Source of the DNA: Clostridiales bacterium
GTDB lineage: Bacteria > Bacillota > Desulfotomaculia > Desulfotomaculales > VENG01
Direction: 5' to 3'
DNA length: 62,436 nt
Assembly (NCBI GenBank): GCA_016278505.1
Contig: JADQBQ010000023.1
Span: 1-62,436, forward strand
Shown: positions 50,547 to 59,780 of the stretch, in pieces
Numbering within the stretch: position 1 is the stretch's first letter
How the letters are laid out: the number at the start of each line of letters is the position of its first letter
Made by a program: the position numbers and the translations under genes
The notes under the pieces: model-generated
Database searches by the model: none
Seen by the model: only the letters and a program-made list of their open reading frames with translations
Told to the model about the DNA's origin: nothing

Positions 50547-51122
50547 TTGGAGGGAAAGCTGCTTAAACAATTATCCCAAAGTATCAGCACCCTTCGCCTG
50601 GAGCATTCTCTGGGTACCAGGGACTTGGCGGTAAAGCTTGGGAACAGATATGGGTTGGATAAGGAGCGAGTTGTTATGGCAGCCCTTTTGCATGACTGTG
50701 CTCGGGAACTGGGGAATGATCGTTTGACCGAGTTTGCGCTGCAGGAGGGCTTAGTCGTTGGCGAAGCAGAAAAGGAAATGCCGGTCTTCTTACATGGGCC
50801 GGTTGGTGCGGTGATAGCCCGTAAGGAATATGGTGTAACCGACCTTAAGGTCTTGAGGGCCATAACACTGCATACCACGGGAGCGCAAAAAATGGGTCTG
50901 TTGGATAAAGTGCTGTTTGTGGCGGATAAGGTGGAGCCGGGGCGTAAATATTCAGGTGTGGAAGAGTTAAGGGAACTGGCCTTTAATAATTTGGACAAGT
51001 GTCTGCTTTTCTGTCTGGACCGCAGTGTAAGACATAGCCTGGAAAAAGGGGTTATATTGCACCCGGAAATATGTGAAGCAAGAAATGGTGCCTTAAGGGA
51101 TATAATCAAAATAAGACCGTAA
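50547..51122 (+). CDS. yqeK: YqeK: HD-domain bis(5'-nucleosyl)-tetraphosphatase (symmetrical)
   Basis: 191 aa, TTG start 8 nt after GGGGAGAG. HD-type metal site: 'LEHSLGTRDLAVKL' (His), 'MAALLHDCARELGND' (HD), 'LHGPVGAVIARKEYG', 'RAITLHTTGAQKMGLLDKVLFVADKVEPGR' (landmarks ITLHTTG and ADKVEPGR). YqeK splits Ap4A into two ADP. Conserved partner of nadD and rsfS. Confidence 0.9.
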   Translation: MEGKLLKQLSQSISTLRLEHSLGTRDLAVKLGNRYGLDKERVVMAALLHDCARELGNDRLTEFALQEGLVVGEAEKEMPVFLHGPVGAVIARKEYGVTDLKVLRAITLHTTGAQKMGLLDKVLFVADKVEPGRKYSGVEELRELAFNNLDKCLLFCLDRSVRHSLEKGVILHPEICEARNGALRDIIKIRP

Positions 51123-51209
51123 ATTTTCCTGCAGGAACTTTTTCGTAGGGAAAGAATAGAATAATAATGACTTATTTATCAAATTTAACCTTTAAGGGAG
51201 GAGTGCTGT

Positions 51210-51566
51210 TTGGTTCTAGATCCACAGGCTGTGGCCCGTTATGCAGTGGAGGCTGCCGAGGAAAAAAAAGCATATGAGGTTACGGTGCTGGACATCGGAA
51301 GTGTTTCCGTTGTTGCTGATTATTTTGTCATGCTAAACGGGAGATCTTCGACCCATACCAAGTCCATTGCGGAAGAAATTGAGAACAAGCTGGAAGAGGC
51401 AGGTTTAAGGCCCTATCGTAAAGAAGGTTTTCGTGAGGGGCGGTGGATCTTGCTGGATTACGGTGATGTGGTAGTTCATGTATTTCAGGAGTCGGAGCGC
51501 CGTTTTTATAACTTGGAACGCCTGTGGGGGGACGCTGAGGTTGTGGGCATGCCCATGAACGGTTAA
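51210..51566 (+). CDS. rsfS: Ribosomal silencing factor RsfS
   Basis: 118 aa, TTG start behind AAGGGAGGAG. RsfS/Iojap fold: 'VTVLDIGSVSVVADYFVMLNG' (landmark DIGSVSVVADYFV), 'GRWILLDYGDVVVHVFQE', 'FYNLERLWGDAEVV'. Binds uL14 and blocks subunit joining when nutrients are scarce. In relatives leuS usually follows (recalled); here the T-box, a tRNA and an acyl-CoA synthetase gene intervene. Confidence 0.95.
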   Translation: MVLDPQAVARYAVEAAEEKKAYEVTVLDIGSVSVVADYFVMLNGRSSTHTKSIAEEIENKLEEAGLRPYRKEGFREGRWILLDYGDVVVHVFQESERRFYNLERLWGDAEVVGMPMNG

Positions 51567-51584
51567 TAAATTGATTTTGTAGTG

Positions 51585-51613
51585 TTGACATTAATTTAAG
51601 TTTTAATTATAAT
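51585..51613 (+). promoter_or_regulatory. Perfect consensus sigma-A promoter of the T-box/tRNA unit
   Basis: TTGACA at 51585-51590, a 17-bp spacer, TATAAT at 51608-51613. Both hexamers and the spacing are ideal, so strong constitutive initiation is expected, as for stable-RNA genes. Confidence 0.92.
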
Positions 51614-51619
51614 ATAGTG

Positions 51620-51946
51620 CAGTTGCATGAGCAAAGAAAAGCCTTGATGGGAAGTAGTAAACAATGTAACTGTCAGAGAGCCACCGGTTGGTGTGAGGTG
51701 GTCAGCCAAGTTGTTGAACTCGTCCCGGAGCTGTTTGGAGGAAATCATTATTCCAGACCGGCAGGTGACCGTTATCACTGTGAGCGGGTAAAGATATGGG
51801 GATGTAGCTCAGCTGGGAGAGCGCCTGAATGGCATTCAGGAGGCCAGGGGTTCGAGCCCCCTCATCTCCACCAGTATTGTCTTTACCAAATAGGGTGGTA
51901 CCGCGAGATAAACCTCTCGTCCCTTCATGGGATGAGGGGTTTTTTT
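51620..51946 (+). ncRNA. Leucine T-box riboswitch with an embedded tRNA gene
   Basis: Stem I carries the distal-loop block AGAGAGCCACCGGTTGG with TGTGAGGTGG (51676-51703) and the specifier region GAACTC-GTCCCGGAG, specifier CUC (Leu) at 51719-51721. Stem III is GGTAAAGA (51787-51794) pairing perfectly with TCTTTACC (51880-51887); the whole tRNA-Ala lies in its loop. The T-box sequence AGGGTGGTACCGCG (51892-51905) has UGGU for an ACCA end. The terminator CCTCTCGTCCC / GGGATGAGGGG plus T7 ends at 51946. It reads through when uncharged tRNA-Leu binds. Confidence 0.9.
51798..51873 (+). tRNA. tRNA-Ala (anticodon GGC), inside the T-box leader
   Basis: 76 nt with encoded CCA. Acceptor GGGGATG / CATCTCC (one G-U), D arm GCTC-AGCTGGGA-GAGC, anticodon stem CCTGA/TCAGG with loop ATGGCAT (anticodon GGC), T arm AGGGG-TTCGAGC-CCCCT, discriminator A. 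It has no promoter or terminator of its own. Without it, Stem III of the T-box would close on a 9-nt loop (TAT + GTATTG). Confidence 0.96.
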
Positions 51947-52069
51947 AGTTTTTATACACCCCTTGGGAGTGTTGGATGTACTACCCGTGTAATTTGTCCC
52001 TTTGAGTGGTTAATGTTTTAATCAGATAAAGAAGAACCTTATAAAGTATGACCCGGGAGGTTGCGAATA

Positions 52070-53725
52070 ATGAATTTTGGTAAGATGACTATTGGTGAAC
52101 TGTTGGATGCTGCTGTTGATCGGTACCCGGAAAATGATGCATTGGTTTATCACGAGCTTGGCCTGCGCTATTCTTACCGTGAATTTCAGCACCAATGCGA
52201 GGCAGTGGCCAAGGGGCTTATGGCCCTGGGTATTAAGCGAGGCGAACATATTTTAATTTGGGCAACAAATGTACCTGAATGGGTCATTCTACAATTTGCA
52301 GCAGCAAAAATGGGGGCAGTATTGGTAACGGCTAATACCAATTATAAATCCTTTGAAATTAAATATCTTTTAGAACAATCCGATGCCACTACATTACTGT
52401 TTATGGAGGGAACCAAAGAGATAGATTTTGTGGAAGTGATCAATGAGTTGTGTCCGGAATTGAGTGAATCTATGCCCGGCCGTTTGAACTGCTCAAAACT
52501 TCCCCGGCTTCAGAATGTGGTTTTCTTTGGTGAACAGGAGCATGCCGGGATGTTTTCCTGGGAGGATCTGTTGGAAATGGGCAAGTGGGTTTCTAATGAG
52601 GAATTGCATGCACGTCAGTTGTCCCTGGATGCAGATGATGTGGCTAACATGCAGTATACTTCGGGGACTACCGGTTTTCCGAAAGGGGTCATGCTGACCC
52701 ACTATAACCTGGTGGGTAATGCCATCAGTATCGGACGGTGTATGAATTTGGGACCGGAGGACCGTATGTGTATTCCCGTGCCCCTATTTCACTGTTTTGG
52801 CTGTGTGCTGGGGACGCTGTCCTGTGTGGCCTGGGGGAGTACAATGTTACCCATGTTGGCCTTTAACCCTGCTAAGGTGTTGGAAGCGGTGGAGGCGGAG
52901 CGGTGTACCGCGCTGCACGGGGTGCCCACCATGTTTATTACCGAACTGGAAATAATGGAAAACAATCATTATGATACATCCTCTCTGCGCACCGGCATTA
53001 TGGCAGGCGCACCCTGTCCCACAGAAGTTATGAAGGCAGTGGTGGAGCACATGGGAGCGAGTGAAATAGTAATTACTTATGGCCAGACTGAGGCATCCCC
53101 GGGAATTACCATGACCCGTACCCAGGATCCGCTGGACATTAGGGTTTCCACCGTAGGTCGTGCCCTACCCGGTATTGACGTCAAGATTTTGGATCCGGAA
53201 ACCGGTGTAGAGGTTGAGCAGGGCCGGCAGGGTGAAATTTGCGCCAAGGGATACAATGTAATGAAAGGCTATTACAAAATGCCCGAAGCAACTGCTGCTG
53301 CAGTGGACACTGAAGGGTGGTTGCATACAGGCGATTTAGGTGTTATGGATGAAAACGGTTATGTTTCTATCACCGGGCGTCTCAAGGATATGATTATACG
53401 CGGCGGAGAAAATATTTACCCGCGGGAGGTTGAAGAGTTTCTTTATACCCATCCTAACGTAAAGGATGTACAGGTAGTGGGGGTACCCAGCGAAAAATAC
53501 GGTGAAGAAGTAATGGCCTTTATTCAATTAAAAGAGGGTTCGCAGGTAAAGGCCGAGGAAATAAAGGAGTTCTGTAAGGGTAAGATAGCGCGCTATAAGA
53601 TTCCGCGGCATGTACAGTTTGTGGCCAGCTATCCTACTACTGCCAATGGAAAGGTGCAGAAATACAAGCTCAGGGAACAAGGCATTAAAAAACTGGGCCT
53701 TGAGCACCTTATCGAAACAGCGTAG
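52070..53725 (+). CDS. AMP-dependent acyl-CoA synthetase
   Basis: 551 aa from the ATG at 52070 (GGGAGG 10 nt upstream; an earlier TTG is too close). ANL-superfamily motifs: A3 'YTSGTTGFPKGVMLTH', A5 'TYGQTEASPG', A7 'EGWLHTGDLGVMDENGY', A8 'GRLKDMIIRGGENIYPREVE' (landmark RGGENIYP) and the catalytic Lys of A10 in 'TANGKVQKYKLRE'. Resembles FadD-type medium/long-chain acyl-CoA ligases. First gene after the leucine T-box, so if read-through occurs it would respond to leucine starvation, which is unexpected unless it activates leucine-derived acids. Confidence 0.88.
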   Translation: MNFGKMTIGELLDAAVDRYPENDALVYHELGLRYSYREFQHQCEAVAKGLMALGIKRGEHILIWATNVPEWVILQFAAAKMGAVLVTANTNYKSFEIKYLLEQSDATTLLFMEGTKEIDFVEVINELCPELSESMPGRLNCSKLPRLQNVVFFGEQEHAGMFSWEDLLEMGKWVSNEELHARQLSLDADDVANMQYTSGTTGFPKGVMLTHYNLVGNAISIGRCMNLGPEDRMCIPVPLFHCFGCVLGTLSCVAWGSTMLPMLAFNPAKVLEAVEAERCTALHGVPTMFITELEIMENNHYDTSSLRTGIMAGAPCPTEVMKAVVEHMGASEIVITYGQTEASPGITMTRTQDPLDIRVSTVGRALPGIDVKILDPETGVEVEQGRQGEICAKGYNVMKGYYKMPEATAAAVDTEGWLHTGDLGVMDENGYVSITGRLKDMIIRGGENIYPREVEEFLYTHPNVKDVQVVGVPSEKYGEEVMAFIQLKEGSQVKAEEIKEFCKGKIARYKIPRHVQFVASYPTTANGKVQKYKLREQGIKKLGLEHLIETA

Positions 53726-53729
53726 ACAA

Positions 53730-53807
53730 AATGTGCCTGCCGGATACGGGTGTTTAAAACAGAAGAGGTTGCTTGGCCTCGATTTAGGCGCCCGTATCCG
53801 CCACATT
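53730..53807 (+). terminator. Large stem-loop after the acyl-CoA synthetase gene
   Basis: AATGTG / CACATT and CGGATACGGG / CCCGTATCCG (10 bp, perfect) close a loop that itself contains a GAGG...CCTC helix, followed by TTCTTTTGTTTTC. Probably a terminator, bigger than usual. A palindrome AGCAGTT-A-AACTGCT follows near 53850. Confidence 0.55.
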
Positions 53808-53983
53808 CTTTTGTTTTCTTGTCTGTACGTGTCTTTTATGATAGACTTAAGCAGTTAAACTGCTAGAAAATGCACGGTGTCTCAAGCCGTGTGTTTGCTA
53901 CGTTTAGAGAGATTTGTTTTAATACGAAAATAAATTTTCATTCTAGTTTATGTATATAGTTCATGTGAGTTTTAACGGGATAA

Positions 53984-54232
53984 GCGGGGTAAAGGCTTTG
54001 CATGTGGGTCTTTGGGGCAAACAATTTTTTTAGACAGGATTAACAGGATCAACAGGATTATTTAAAAAATAAAAACTCAATCGAAAGTCTTTATCATCTA
54101 AACAGAGCTTATGGACCAGTCCAAAATATTAAAACAAATAATTTAAAAAGTTTTTTAAGACCCCCAAGCACTACCCTAAAGCATCCTGCAAATCCTATAA
54201 TCCTGTCAAAGAAGAAAAGACCCATAAGCCCA
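53984..54232 (+). repeat. Interspersed repeat, family A, copy 5 (in front of leuS)
   Basis: GCTTTGCATGTGGGTCTTTG, GACAGGATTAACAGGATCAA, core AATCGAAAGTCTTTATCATC, right arm CCTGCAAATCCTATAATCC. An inverted family D block precedes it (53920-53970). It occupies most of the leuS upstream region, where no second T-box is visible. Confidence 0.8.
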
Positions 54233-54305
54233 AGAATTAAATTTGCTACCAAAGTTGAAGGAGGTGTCCAACCGGTTTTTATCATTGATAGGACCGGGAA
54301 GGATT

Positions 54306-56786
54306 GTGAAGGAACGTTATGATTTTAAATCAATTGAACAAAAATGGCAGGCCCAATGGGAAACAAAAGATATCTATTCGGTGCCTGATTTTAGTGACAA
54401 GCCCAAATACTATTGTCTGGAAATGTTCCCGTACCCGTCAGGTAAATTACACATGGGCCACGTGCGCAATTACTCCATAGGGGATGTTGTAGCCCGTTTT
54501 AAGAGCATGCACGGATATCATGTTTTGCACCCCATGGGCTGGGATGCTTTCGGCCTTCCGGCAGAGAATGCTGCCATTAAACATGGTGGCCTGCACCCTG
54601 CGGAATGGACCCGGGATAATATTGATGCCATGCGCTCACAGCTTAAACAGCTGGGTTTGAGCTACGACTGGAACAGGGAAGTAGCCACCTGTCACCCGGG
54701 GTATTACAAATGGACCCAGTGGCTTTTCCTCGAGCTTTATAAAACAGGATTAGCTTACAAGAAAAAGGCTGCCGTTAACTGGTGCCCCTCCTGCGCCACT
54801 GTACTGGCCAATGAGCAGGTTAAGGAAGGCGAATGTGAGCGCTGCAGCACCGTGGTGCAAAGGCGGGAACTGGACCAGTGGTTCTTTAAGATAACCGACT
54901 ATGCTGACCGCCTGCTGGCCGATCTAAAAAAACTGGAAGGCTGGCCGGAAAAAGTAAAGATAATGCAGGAAAACTGGATTGGGCGCAGTGAGGGGTCGGA
55001 AATAGTATTTAAGGCCGAAACCGGTGATGAAATGAAGGTTTTTACCACTCGCCCGGACACCATTTACGGTGTTACTTATATGGTGCTGGCGCCGGAACAT
55101 CCCCTGGTGGAAAAGATGATTCAGGGTAAGCCGGAGGCCCAACAGGTGCGTGAATTTGTAAACCAGGTACGTGACTTGAGCGAATTGGACCGTACCTCCA
55201 CCGAGGCCGAAAAAATAGGACTTCCTACTGGTGCCTACTGTATAAACCCGGTAAACGGTGAAAAGGTACCTGTTTTAGTGGGTAACTATGTACTTATGGA
55301 ATACGGTACTGGAGCGGTGATGGGTGTACCTGCCCACGACCAGCGCGACTTTGAATTTGCCCGCAAGTACGGCCTGCCCATACGGGTAGTTATACAGCCC
55401 AAGGGACAAGAACTGCAGTCTGAAACAATGACCGAGGCTTATACGGAAGACGGTTTAATGGTCAATTCAGGACACTTTGACGGCACTCCCAACCGGCAGG
55501 GTATCACAAAAGTTATTAAATATCTGGAAGAAAATAGATGGGGCAGTGGACAGATCAATTACCGGCTGCGGGATTGGTTGATATCCCGCCAGCGTTACTG
55601 GGGTGCTCCCATTCCCATGGTTTATTGTGATCAGTGTGGGATAGTCCCGGTGCCGGAGGAAGAGCTGCCGGTTACGCTGCCCCTGGATGTGGAGCTTAAG
55701 CAGGTAGGTAAAAATCCTCTCACCGAGTGTGAGGATTTCATGAATACCACTTGTCCACAATGTGGTGCCAAGGCTCGGCGTGAGACCGATACCATGGACA
55801 CCTTTATGTGTTCTTCCTGGTACTATTACCGCTATACTAGTCCCAGGGATGAGGAAAATGCCTGGGGGAAGCAGCAGGTGGAGCACTGGCTGCCGGTGGA
55901 CCAGTATATAGGTGGCGTGGAGCACGCAATTTTGCACCTTTTATACAGCCGTTTTTTCACCAAGGTTTTCTATGACCAGGGGTATTGTAAAAATGAAGAG
56001 CCCTTTGAAAACCTGCTCACTCAGGGCATGGTGCTTAAAGACGGAGCAAAAATGAGCAAGTCCAAGGGTAACGTGGTGAGCCCTGAAGATATTATTGCCA
56101 GGTATGGTGCTGATACAGCCAGGATGTTTATTTTGTTTGCCGCACCCCCCGAACGCGACCTGGAGTGGAGTGACCAGGGAGTGGAGGGTTGCTACCGGTT
56201 CTTGAACCGGGTGTGGCGGCTGGTGGCAGCGGTGAGTGAGTCCTTGCAGGAGGTTCCTTCCAGGCCGGAAGGGAATCTGGTAGGTGTGAACCGGGAAATG
56301 CGCCGTATCACCCACTATACTATCAAGAAAGTTACCGAGGATATTTCACAGCGTTTTAACTTTAACACTGCGGTGAGCGCAGTCATGGAACTGGTAAACG
56401 CTATGTACCAGTATAAGGATGTCCCGGCAAGCGACCGGGACCCGGCAGTAATGCGCGAGGGCATTGAAACCATATTGGTGCTGCTGGCTCCCTTTGCCCC
56501 CCATGTTACTGAAGAATTATGGGAAGGCATCGGTAATACCCAGAGCGTCCATACGCAGTCCTGGCCGCAGTATGACAAGGATGCTATTGTGGAGGAAGAA
56601 GTAACCATTGTGGTTCAGATTAACGGTAAGGTGCGGGATAGGATGATAATCCCGGCGGAAATGGATCCCGAGGCGATGAAGGAATTGGTTATGGGGCAGC
56701 CCAAGGTGCAGGAGTTAATAGAAGGAAAAAATGTAGTCAAAGTTATTGCCGTACCGAAAAAGCTGGTTAATATAGTGGTAAAGTAG
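54306..56786 (+). CDS. leuS: Leucyl-tRNA synthetase
   Basis: 826 aa from the GTG at 54306 behind GGGAAGG; the longer frame runs into the repeat. Class I synthetase: HIGH-type motif in '[15 protein letters not shown]', zinc-type Cys pairs '[18 protein letters not shown]' (CPSC, CERC), CP1 editing domain with the Thr-rich '[14 protein letters not shown]' and '[16 protein letters not shown]', KMSKS in '[16 protein letters not shown]', then the anticodon-binding domain and a C-terminal domain. It should be the natural target of the leucine T-box 2.4 kb upstream. Confidence 0.97.
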   Translation: MKERYDFKSIEQKWQAQWETKDIYSVPDFSDKPKYYCLEMFPYPSGKLHMGHVRNYSIGDVVARFKSMHGYHVLHPMGWDAFGLPAENAAIKHGGLHPAEWTRDNIDAMRSQLKQLGLSYDWNREVATCHPGYYKWTQWLFLELYKTGLAYKKKAAVNWCPSCATVLANEQVKEGECERCSTVVQRRELDQWFFKITDYADRLLADLKKLEGWPEKVKIMQENWIGRSEGSEIVFKAETGDEMKVFTTRPDTIYGVTYMVLAPEHPLVEKMIQGKPEAQQVREFVNQVRDLSELDRTSTEAEKIGLPTGAYCINPVNGEKVPVLVGNYVLMEYGTGAVMGVPAHDQRDFEFARKYGLPIRVVIQPKGQELQSETMTEAYTEDGLMVNSGHFDGTPNRQGITKVIKYLEENRWGSGQINYRLRDWLISRQRYWGAPIPMVYCDQCGIVPVPEEELPVTLPLDVELKQVGKNPLTECEDFMNTTCPQCGAKARRETDTMDTFMCSSWYYYRYTSPRDEENAWGKQQVEHWLPVDQYIGGVEHAILHLLYSRFFTKVFYDQGYCKNEEPFENLLTQGMVLKDGAKMSKSKGNVVSPEDIIARYGADTARMFILFAAPPERDLEWSDQGVEGCYRFLNRVWRLVAAVSESLQEVPSRPEGNLVGVNREMRRITHYTIKKVTEDISQRFNFNTAVSAVMELVNAMYQYKDVPASDRDPAVMREGIETILVLLAPFAPHVTEELWEGIGNTQSVHTQSWPQYDKDAIVEEEVTIVVQINGKVRDRMIIPAEMDPEAMKELVMGQPKVQELIEGKNVVKVIAVPKKLVNIVVK

Positions 56787-56790
56787 AGAT

Positions 56791-56818
56791 AAAAGCCGCC
56801 TGACAGGGCGGCTTTTTT
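56791..56818 (+). terminator. Terminator of leuS
   Basis: AAAAGCCGCC, loop TGACA, GGGCGGCTTTTTT. Confidence 0.9.
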
Positions 56819-56829
56819 GTTGGGGTCGT

Positions 56830-57240
56830 GGCTTGGGGGACCATTTTATTTGACAGGATTAACAGGATTAAGTGATGGATTAAAACCAAAAAATGTGAGG
56901 GTCATGACTTATGGGTCTCCTTTAGACGGGATCAATGAAATAGAGATTAGAAACAAAAAAAGAAAAGACAGAAAACATTAGACAGGATTACAGGATTTGC
57001 AGGATAAAGTATTAAAGAAGAGATATAAAGAAAGTTAGTAGCTATACTAAGGCATTAAGCTAATAAAATGAATTATTATAAAAAAACAAAACGCCCAATG
57101 GCTTTGCTAATAAAAGAATTTGTATACAAAGGAATAACATAGAAATGTAAGCAAAGCAAAAAATCATGTCAATCCTGTTAATCCTGTCAAAAAAATACCC
57201 CAAAGCAACGACATGCAAAAGCACTTTTAACGGTATCATA
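56830..57240. repeat. Repeat cluster after leuS
   Basis: GACAGGATTAACAGGATTAA (about 56850), GACGGGATCAATGAAATAGA (about 56926), GACAGGATTACAGGATTTGC (about 56982) and the inverted terminal arm ATCCTGTTAATCCTGTC (about 57174-57190) around an AT-rich core. The last pair delimits a ~210-bp element similar in layout to that at 37395-37610. No gene. Confidence 0.75.
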
Positions 57241-57303
57241 TCAAAAAACCGCCTGTCCTAAATGCAGACACTCCCGCATATATATGAGCAGGGGGTGTTT
57301 AAT

Positions 57304-57489
57304 ATGACTGCACTTCTTTCCCTTATTACCGGTTTATTGGGGCTGGCGCTTTCTCTATGGTTTCTGGCTGATTTTTGCCTGGGTGTGGTGCAAGGGTTCG
57401 GTCGGAATAAAATTCTATGGTTGTTGGGGAAACTAATCCTGGCAATGCTTTTATTACACTTTCACTTTGAGCTGGAGATTTTTGGTTAA
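57304..57489 (+). CDS. Small two-span membrane protein, unknown
   Basis: 61 aa from the ATG at 57304 (GGGGGTG 7 nt upstream). Two hydrophobic helices: 'LSLITGLLGLALSLWFLADF' and 'ILWLLGKLILAMLLLHFHF', with a short basic loop between (GFGRNK). Single gene with its own terminator. No family recognised. Confidence 0.55.
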   Translation: MTALLSLITGLLGLALSLWFLADFCLGVVQGFGRNKILWLLGKLILAMLLLHFHFELEIFG

Positions 57490-57520
57490 AGCCGCCTGGA
57501 AAAGGCGGCTTAATTTTTTT
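57489..57520 (+). terminator. Terminator of the small membrane protein gene
   Basis: AAGCCGCC, loop, GGCGGCTT, then AA and seven T. The stem begins at the stop codon. Confidence 0.85.
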
Positions 57521-57579
57521 CGATATAATTACTTTTACCAGGGAATAATGAATGCAAGTAACAGAAAGGAGTGCATCTT

Positions 57580-58107
57580 GTGTCTCAAGAAAAGGACAGC
57601 AAATTAAGAGAAGAAATACAGTCCATGTTGGATTCCCACAAGGAGTTTAAAGGTTACGGCCTGGAAGTAGACGTGCATGGAGGAAAAGTACAGCTTTCAG
57701 GTATTGTTGATGCACTGGCGGATGGTAATCGCGCCGTTCAAGCAATTACCGATATGGATGGCGTAAAGGCGGTGGAAAATGGTACTACAGTTTGTACTGA
57801 CGGTGCCATTACCGATTCCGGGGTGGCCATGGAAGTGTCGGAAGAACTGCAGGCCGATCCCCAGGTCAATATACGACACGTGGGAGTGAAAGCAGCTAAG
57901 GGTAGGGCGTATCTACTGGGCCATGTGGATAGCCCTGAAGAGGAGCATGCAGCCATTAACGCGGCAGCAAAAGCGCGGGGTGTCAAAGAAGTAATCAGCG
58001 AACTGAATGTGCGCCCCGGAGGTTTTGATACCGATGATCTGGGAGCAATCTTTCATCACCAGGTTAATAATGACCGGGAGGGTGAAGGGGAGACAAATCT
58101 CTATTGA
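57580..58107 (+). CDS. BON-domain protein
   Basis: 175 aa from the GTG at 57580, behind AAAGGAG. Two BON domains in tandem: about 8-70 ('LEVDVHGGKVQLSGIVDAL', 'GVKAVENGT') and about 85-150 ('VGVKAAKGRAYLLGHVDS', 'GVKEVISELNV'). No signal peptide, so cytoplasmic. BON domains bind phospholipid or other surfaces; the function of the cytoplasmic Firmicute type is unclear. Confidence 0.82.
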   Translation: MSQEKDSKLREEIQSMLDSHKEFKGYGLEVDVHGGKVQLSGIVDALADGNRAVQAITDMDGVKAVENGTTVCTDGAITDSGVAMEVSEELQADPQVNIRHVGVKAAKGRAYLLGHVDSPEEEHAAINAAAKARGVKEVISELNVRPGGFDTDDLGAIFHHQVNNDREGEGETNLY

Positions 58108-58155
58108 TATTTAAAAAAGGATAGACTCCGTAGTTTAAACGGAAATTTTATACTT

Positions 58156-59763
58156 TTATTCCGGGGCTAAAACATGGTCAAGATTGTCTAAGAATATTTG
58201 GGTTAATGTGGGGTCAAATTGTGATCCGCTTTGTCTTTGAATCTCATTCCGGGCTTCTCTTGGGCTTAAAGCGCTTTGAAAAGCACGTTCACTGGTTATC
58301 ACTTCGTAAACTTCTAAAATTGAAAAAACCCTGGAAAGATACGGTATCTGCTCACCCTTTAGGCCGGAGGGATAACCGGTGCCATCCCACCTTTCCCGTA
58401 AGGCCAGCATTGCTTCAGCCACACCCGGCTCTCCAATAGACTGAGCCATTCTATAGCCTATTTCAGAGTAGCTCTTTATAATCTCCCATTCATCAGACGT
58501 TAATTGACCTTGTTTTTTTAATAGATCTTGAGGAATAGCTATTTTCCCTGCATCATGCAGCGAGGCCAACAAGATGAGATTTTGTGTTTCCATGGATTCT
58601 TCCGGGAAACCTAATACTCCGGCAAATTTCACAACTATACTCTTCATTCTCCTTATATGATCCGGCGGGATGATTCCGGTTGATTCCAGGACGGTTTCTA
58701 TTTTACTGATGATGTTTTTTCGTACTGTCTTATTGTCCAGCAGCTTATTTTTATACATTCTGTTTTCTGCTACGGCAAATAATTCAGTAATATTAGCGTT
58801 GGGGATTTCCATGGTGGCTGTTCCCATGGACACACTTATGTCCACTATCTCTTGTTCAGTTTCCCGGCATGCCTTATTTATGGACTCTACAATTTGCAGG
58901 CATGCATAGGAATCAGTATTGGGAAGCAAGAGTAGAAATTCGTCGCCACCCCAACGTGAAACAATATCTGTTTCACGGCAGCATTTTTTCAATATTTGGG
59001 CCACTTTTACTATCAGCTGATCACCCTTTTGATGGCCGAACACGTCATTAGTTAATTTAAGGGCATTCATGTCCGCTAAAACAACACTTAACGGTAAATT
59101 GGACGGGGCAATGATCTTGGGAATAGTTTTGTCAATATAAGACCTGTTATATAAGCAAGTCAAACAATCATGCTCACTTAGATATTTGATTTGGGCATCC
59201 GTGATTGTTTTTTCCGTTACATCAGTGAGAATAGCCAAAATAGCATATTCGTCATCCAGGCGGTTGATTAATTTATATTTAACATCAATATTGCGGTTGT
59301 TGATATTAATATTAGAAGGTAAGTGTTCTAAATTACCTTCTTTTAGCTCTTCAAATACGGATTTAAATACATCAATGTATTTTTGCTGTGCACCTGAATC
59401 ATTGCTTAGTAATGAAGAGATATGTTCTTTTCTTATCTTTTGACCAAATATACTGGTGCATTCAGCACTGTATTCTTCATCGACCAGTAGATCATTACCA
59501 AAGGTTAAAAATCCTTGATTGGAATTATTTAACAAGCTCTTTATTTTATACTCTCGTTTTTTTAAAACATTTCCCTGTGTATCGGCAATTTTCACTATCT
59601 TTTTGGTGAATTTTAATAATCTTTCATAATTACGCACAAGTTTTTGGTATTTGGGCAGTAGTGGGTTACCCTCAAACTCCCCGCTTTCCATTTCGGCCTT
59701 GCACAATCGAACAATTTTTTCTTCCTGGCCAAACAGCAGTTTGTTATCCTGGTTATTCCCCAA
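58156..59763 (-). CDS. GGDEF diguanylate cyclase with degenerate HD-GYP domain (SiaD-like output of the Sia module)
   Basis: 535 aa. N-terminal helical region (1-85), a PAS-like segment (about 85-180), GGDEF domain (about 195-345) with the intact active site 'SRWGGDEFLLLLPNT' and D in 'VVLADMNALKLTNDVFGH'. The C-terminal HD-GYP domain (about 365-530) keeps 'LASLHDAGKIAIP' and 'WDGTGYPSGLKGEQIP' but has lost the other ligands: H to Y ('IKSYSEIGY'), HHE to LRE ('LALRERWDG') and D to E ('ILEVYEVI'). So it probably makes c-di-GMP but cannot degrade it. Starts 17 bp after the SiaA-like gene. Confidence 0.85.
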   Translation of the reverse strand: MGNNQDNKLLFGQEEKIVRLCKAEMESGEFEGNPLLPKYQKLVRNYERLLKFTKKIVKIADTQGNVLKKREYKIKSLLNNSNQGFLTFGNDLLVDEEYSAECTSIFGQKIRKEHISSLLSNDSGAQQKYIDVFKSVFEELKEGNLEHLPSNININNRNIDVKYKLINRLDDEYAILAILTDVTEKTITDAQIKYLSEHDCLTCLYNRSYIDKTIPKIIAPSNLPLSVVLADMNALKLTNDVFGHQKGDQLIVKVAQILKKCCRETDIVSRWGGDEFLLLLPNTDSYACLQIVESINKACRETEQEIVDISVSMGTATMEIPNANITELFAVAENRMYKNKLLDNKTVRKNIISKIETVLESTGIIPPDHIRRMKSIVVKFAGVLGFPEESMETQNLILLASLHDAGKIAIPQDLLKKQGQLTSDEWEIIKSYSEIGYRMAQSIGEPGVAEAMLALRERWDGTGYPSGLKGEQIPYLSRVFSILEVYEVITSERAFQSALSPREARNEIQRQSGSQFDPTLTQIFLDNLDHVLAPE

Positions 59764-59780
59764 AGCACAACCGCCTTTCC

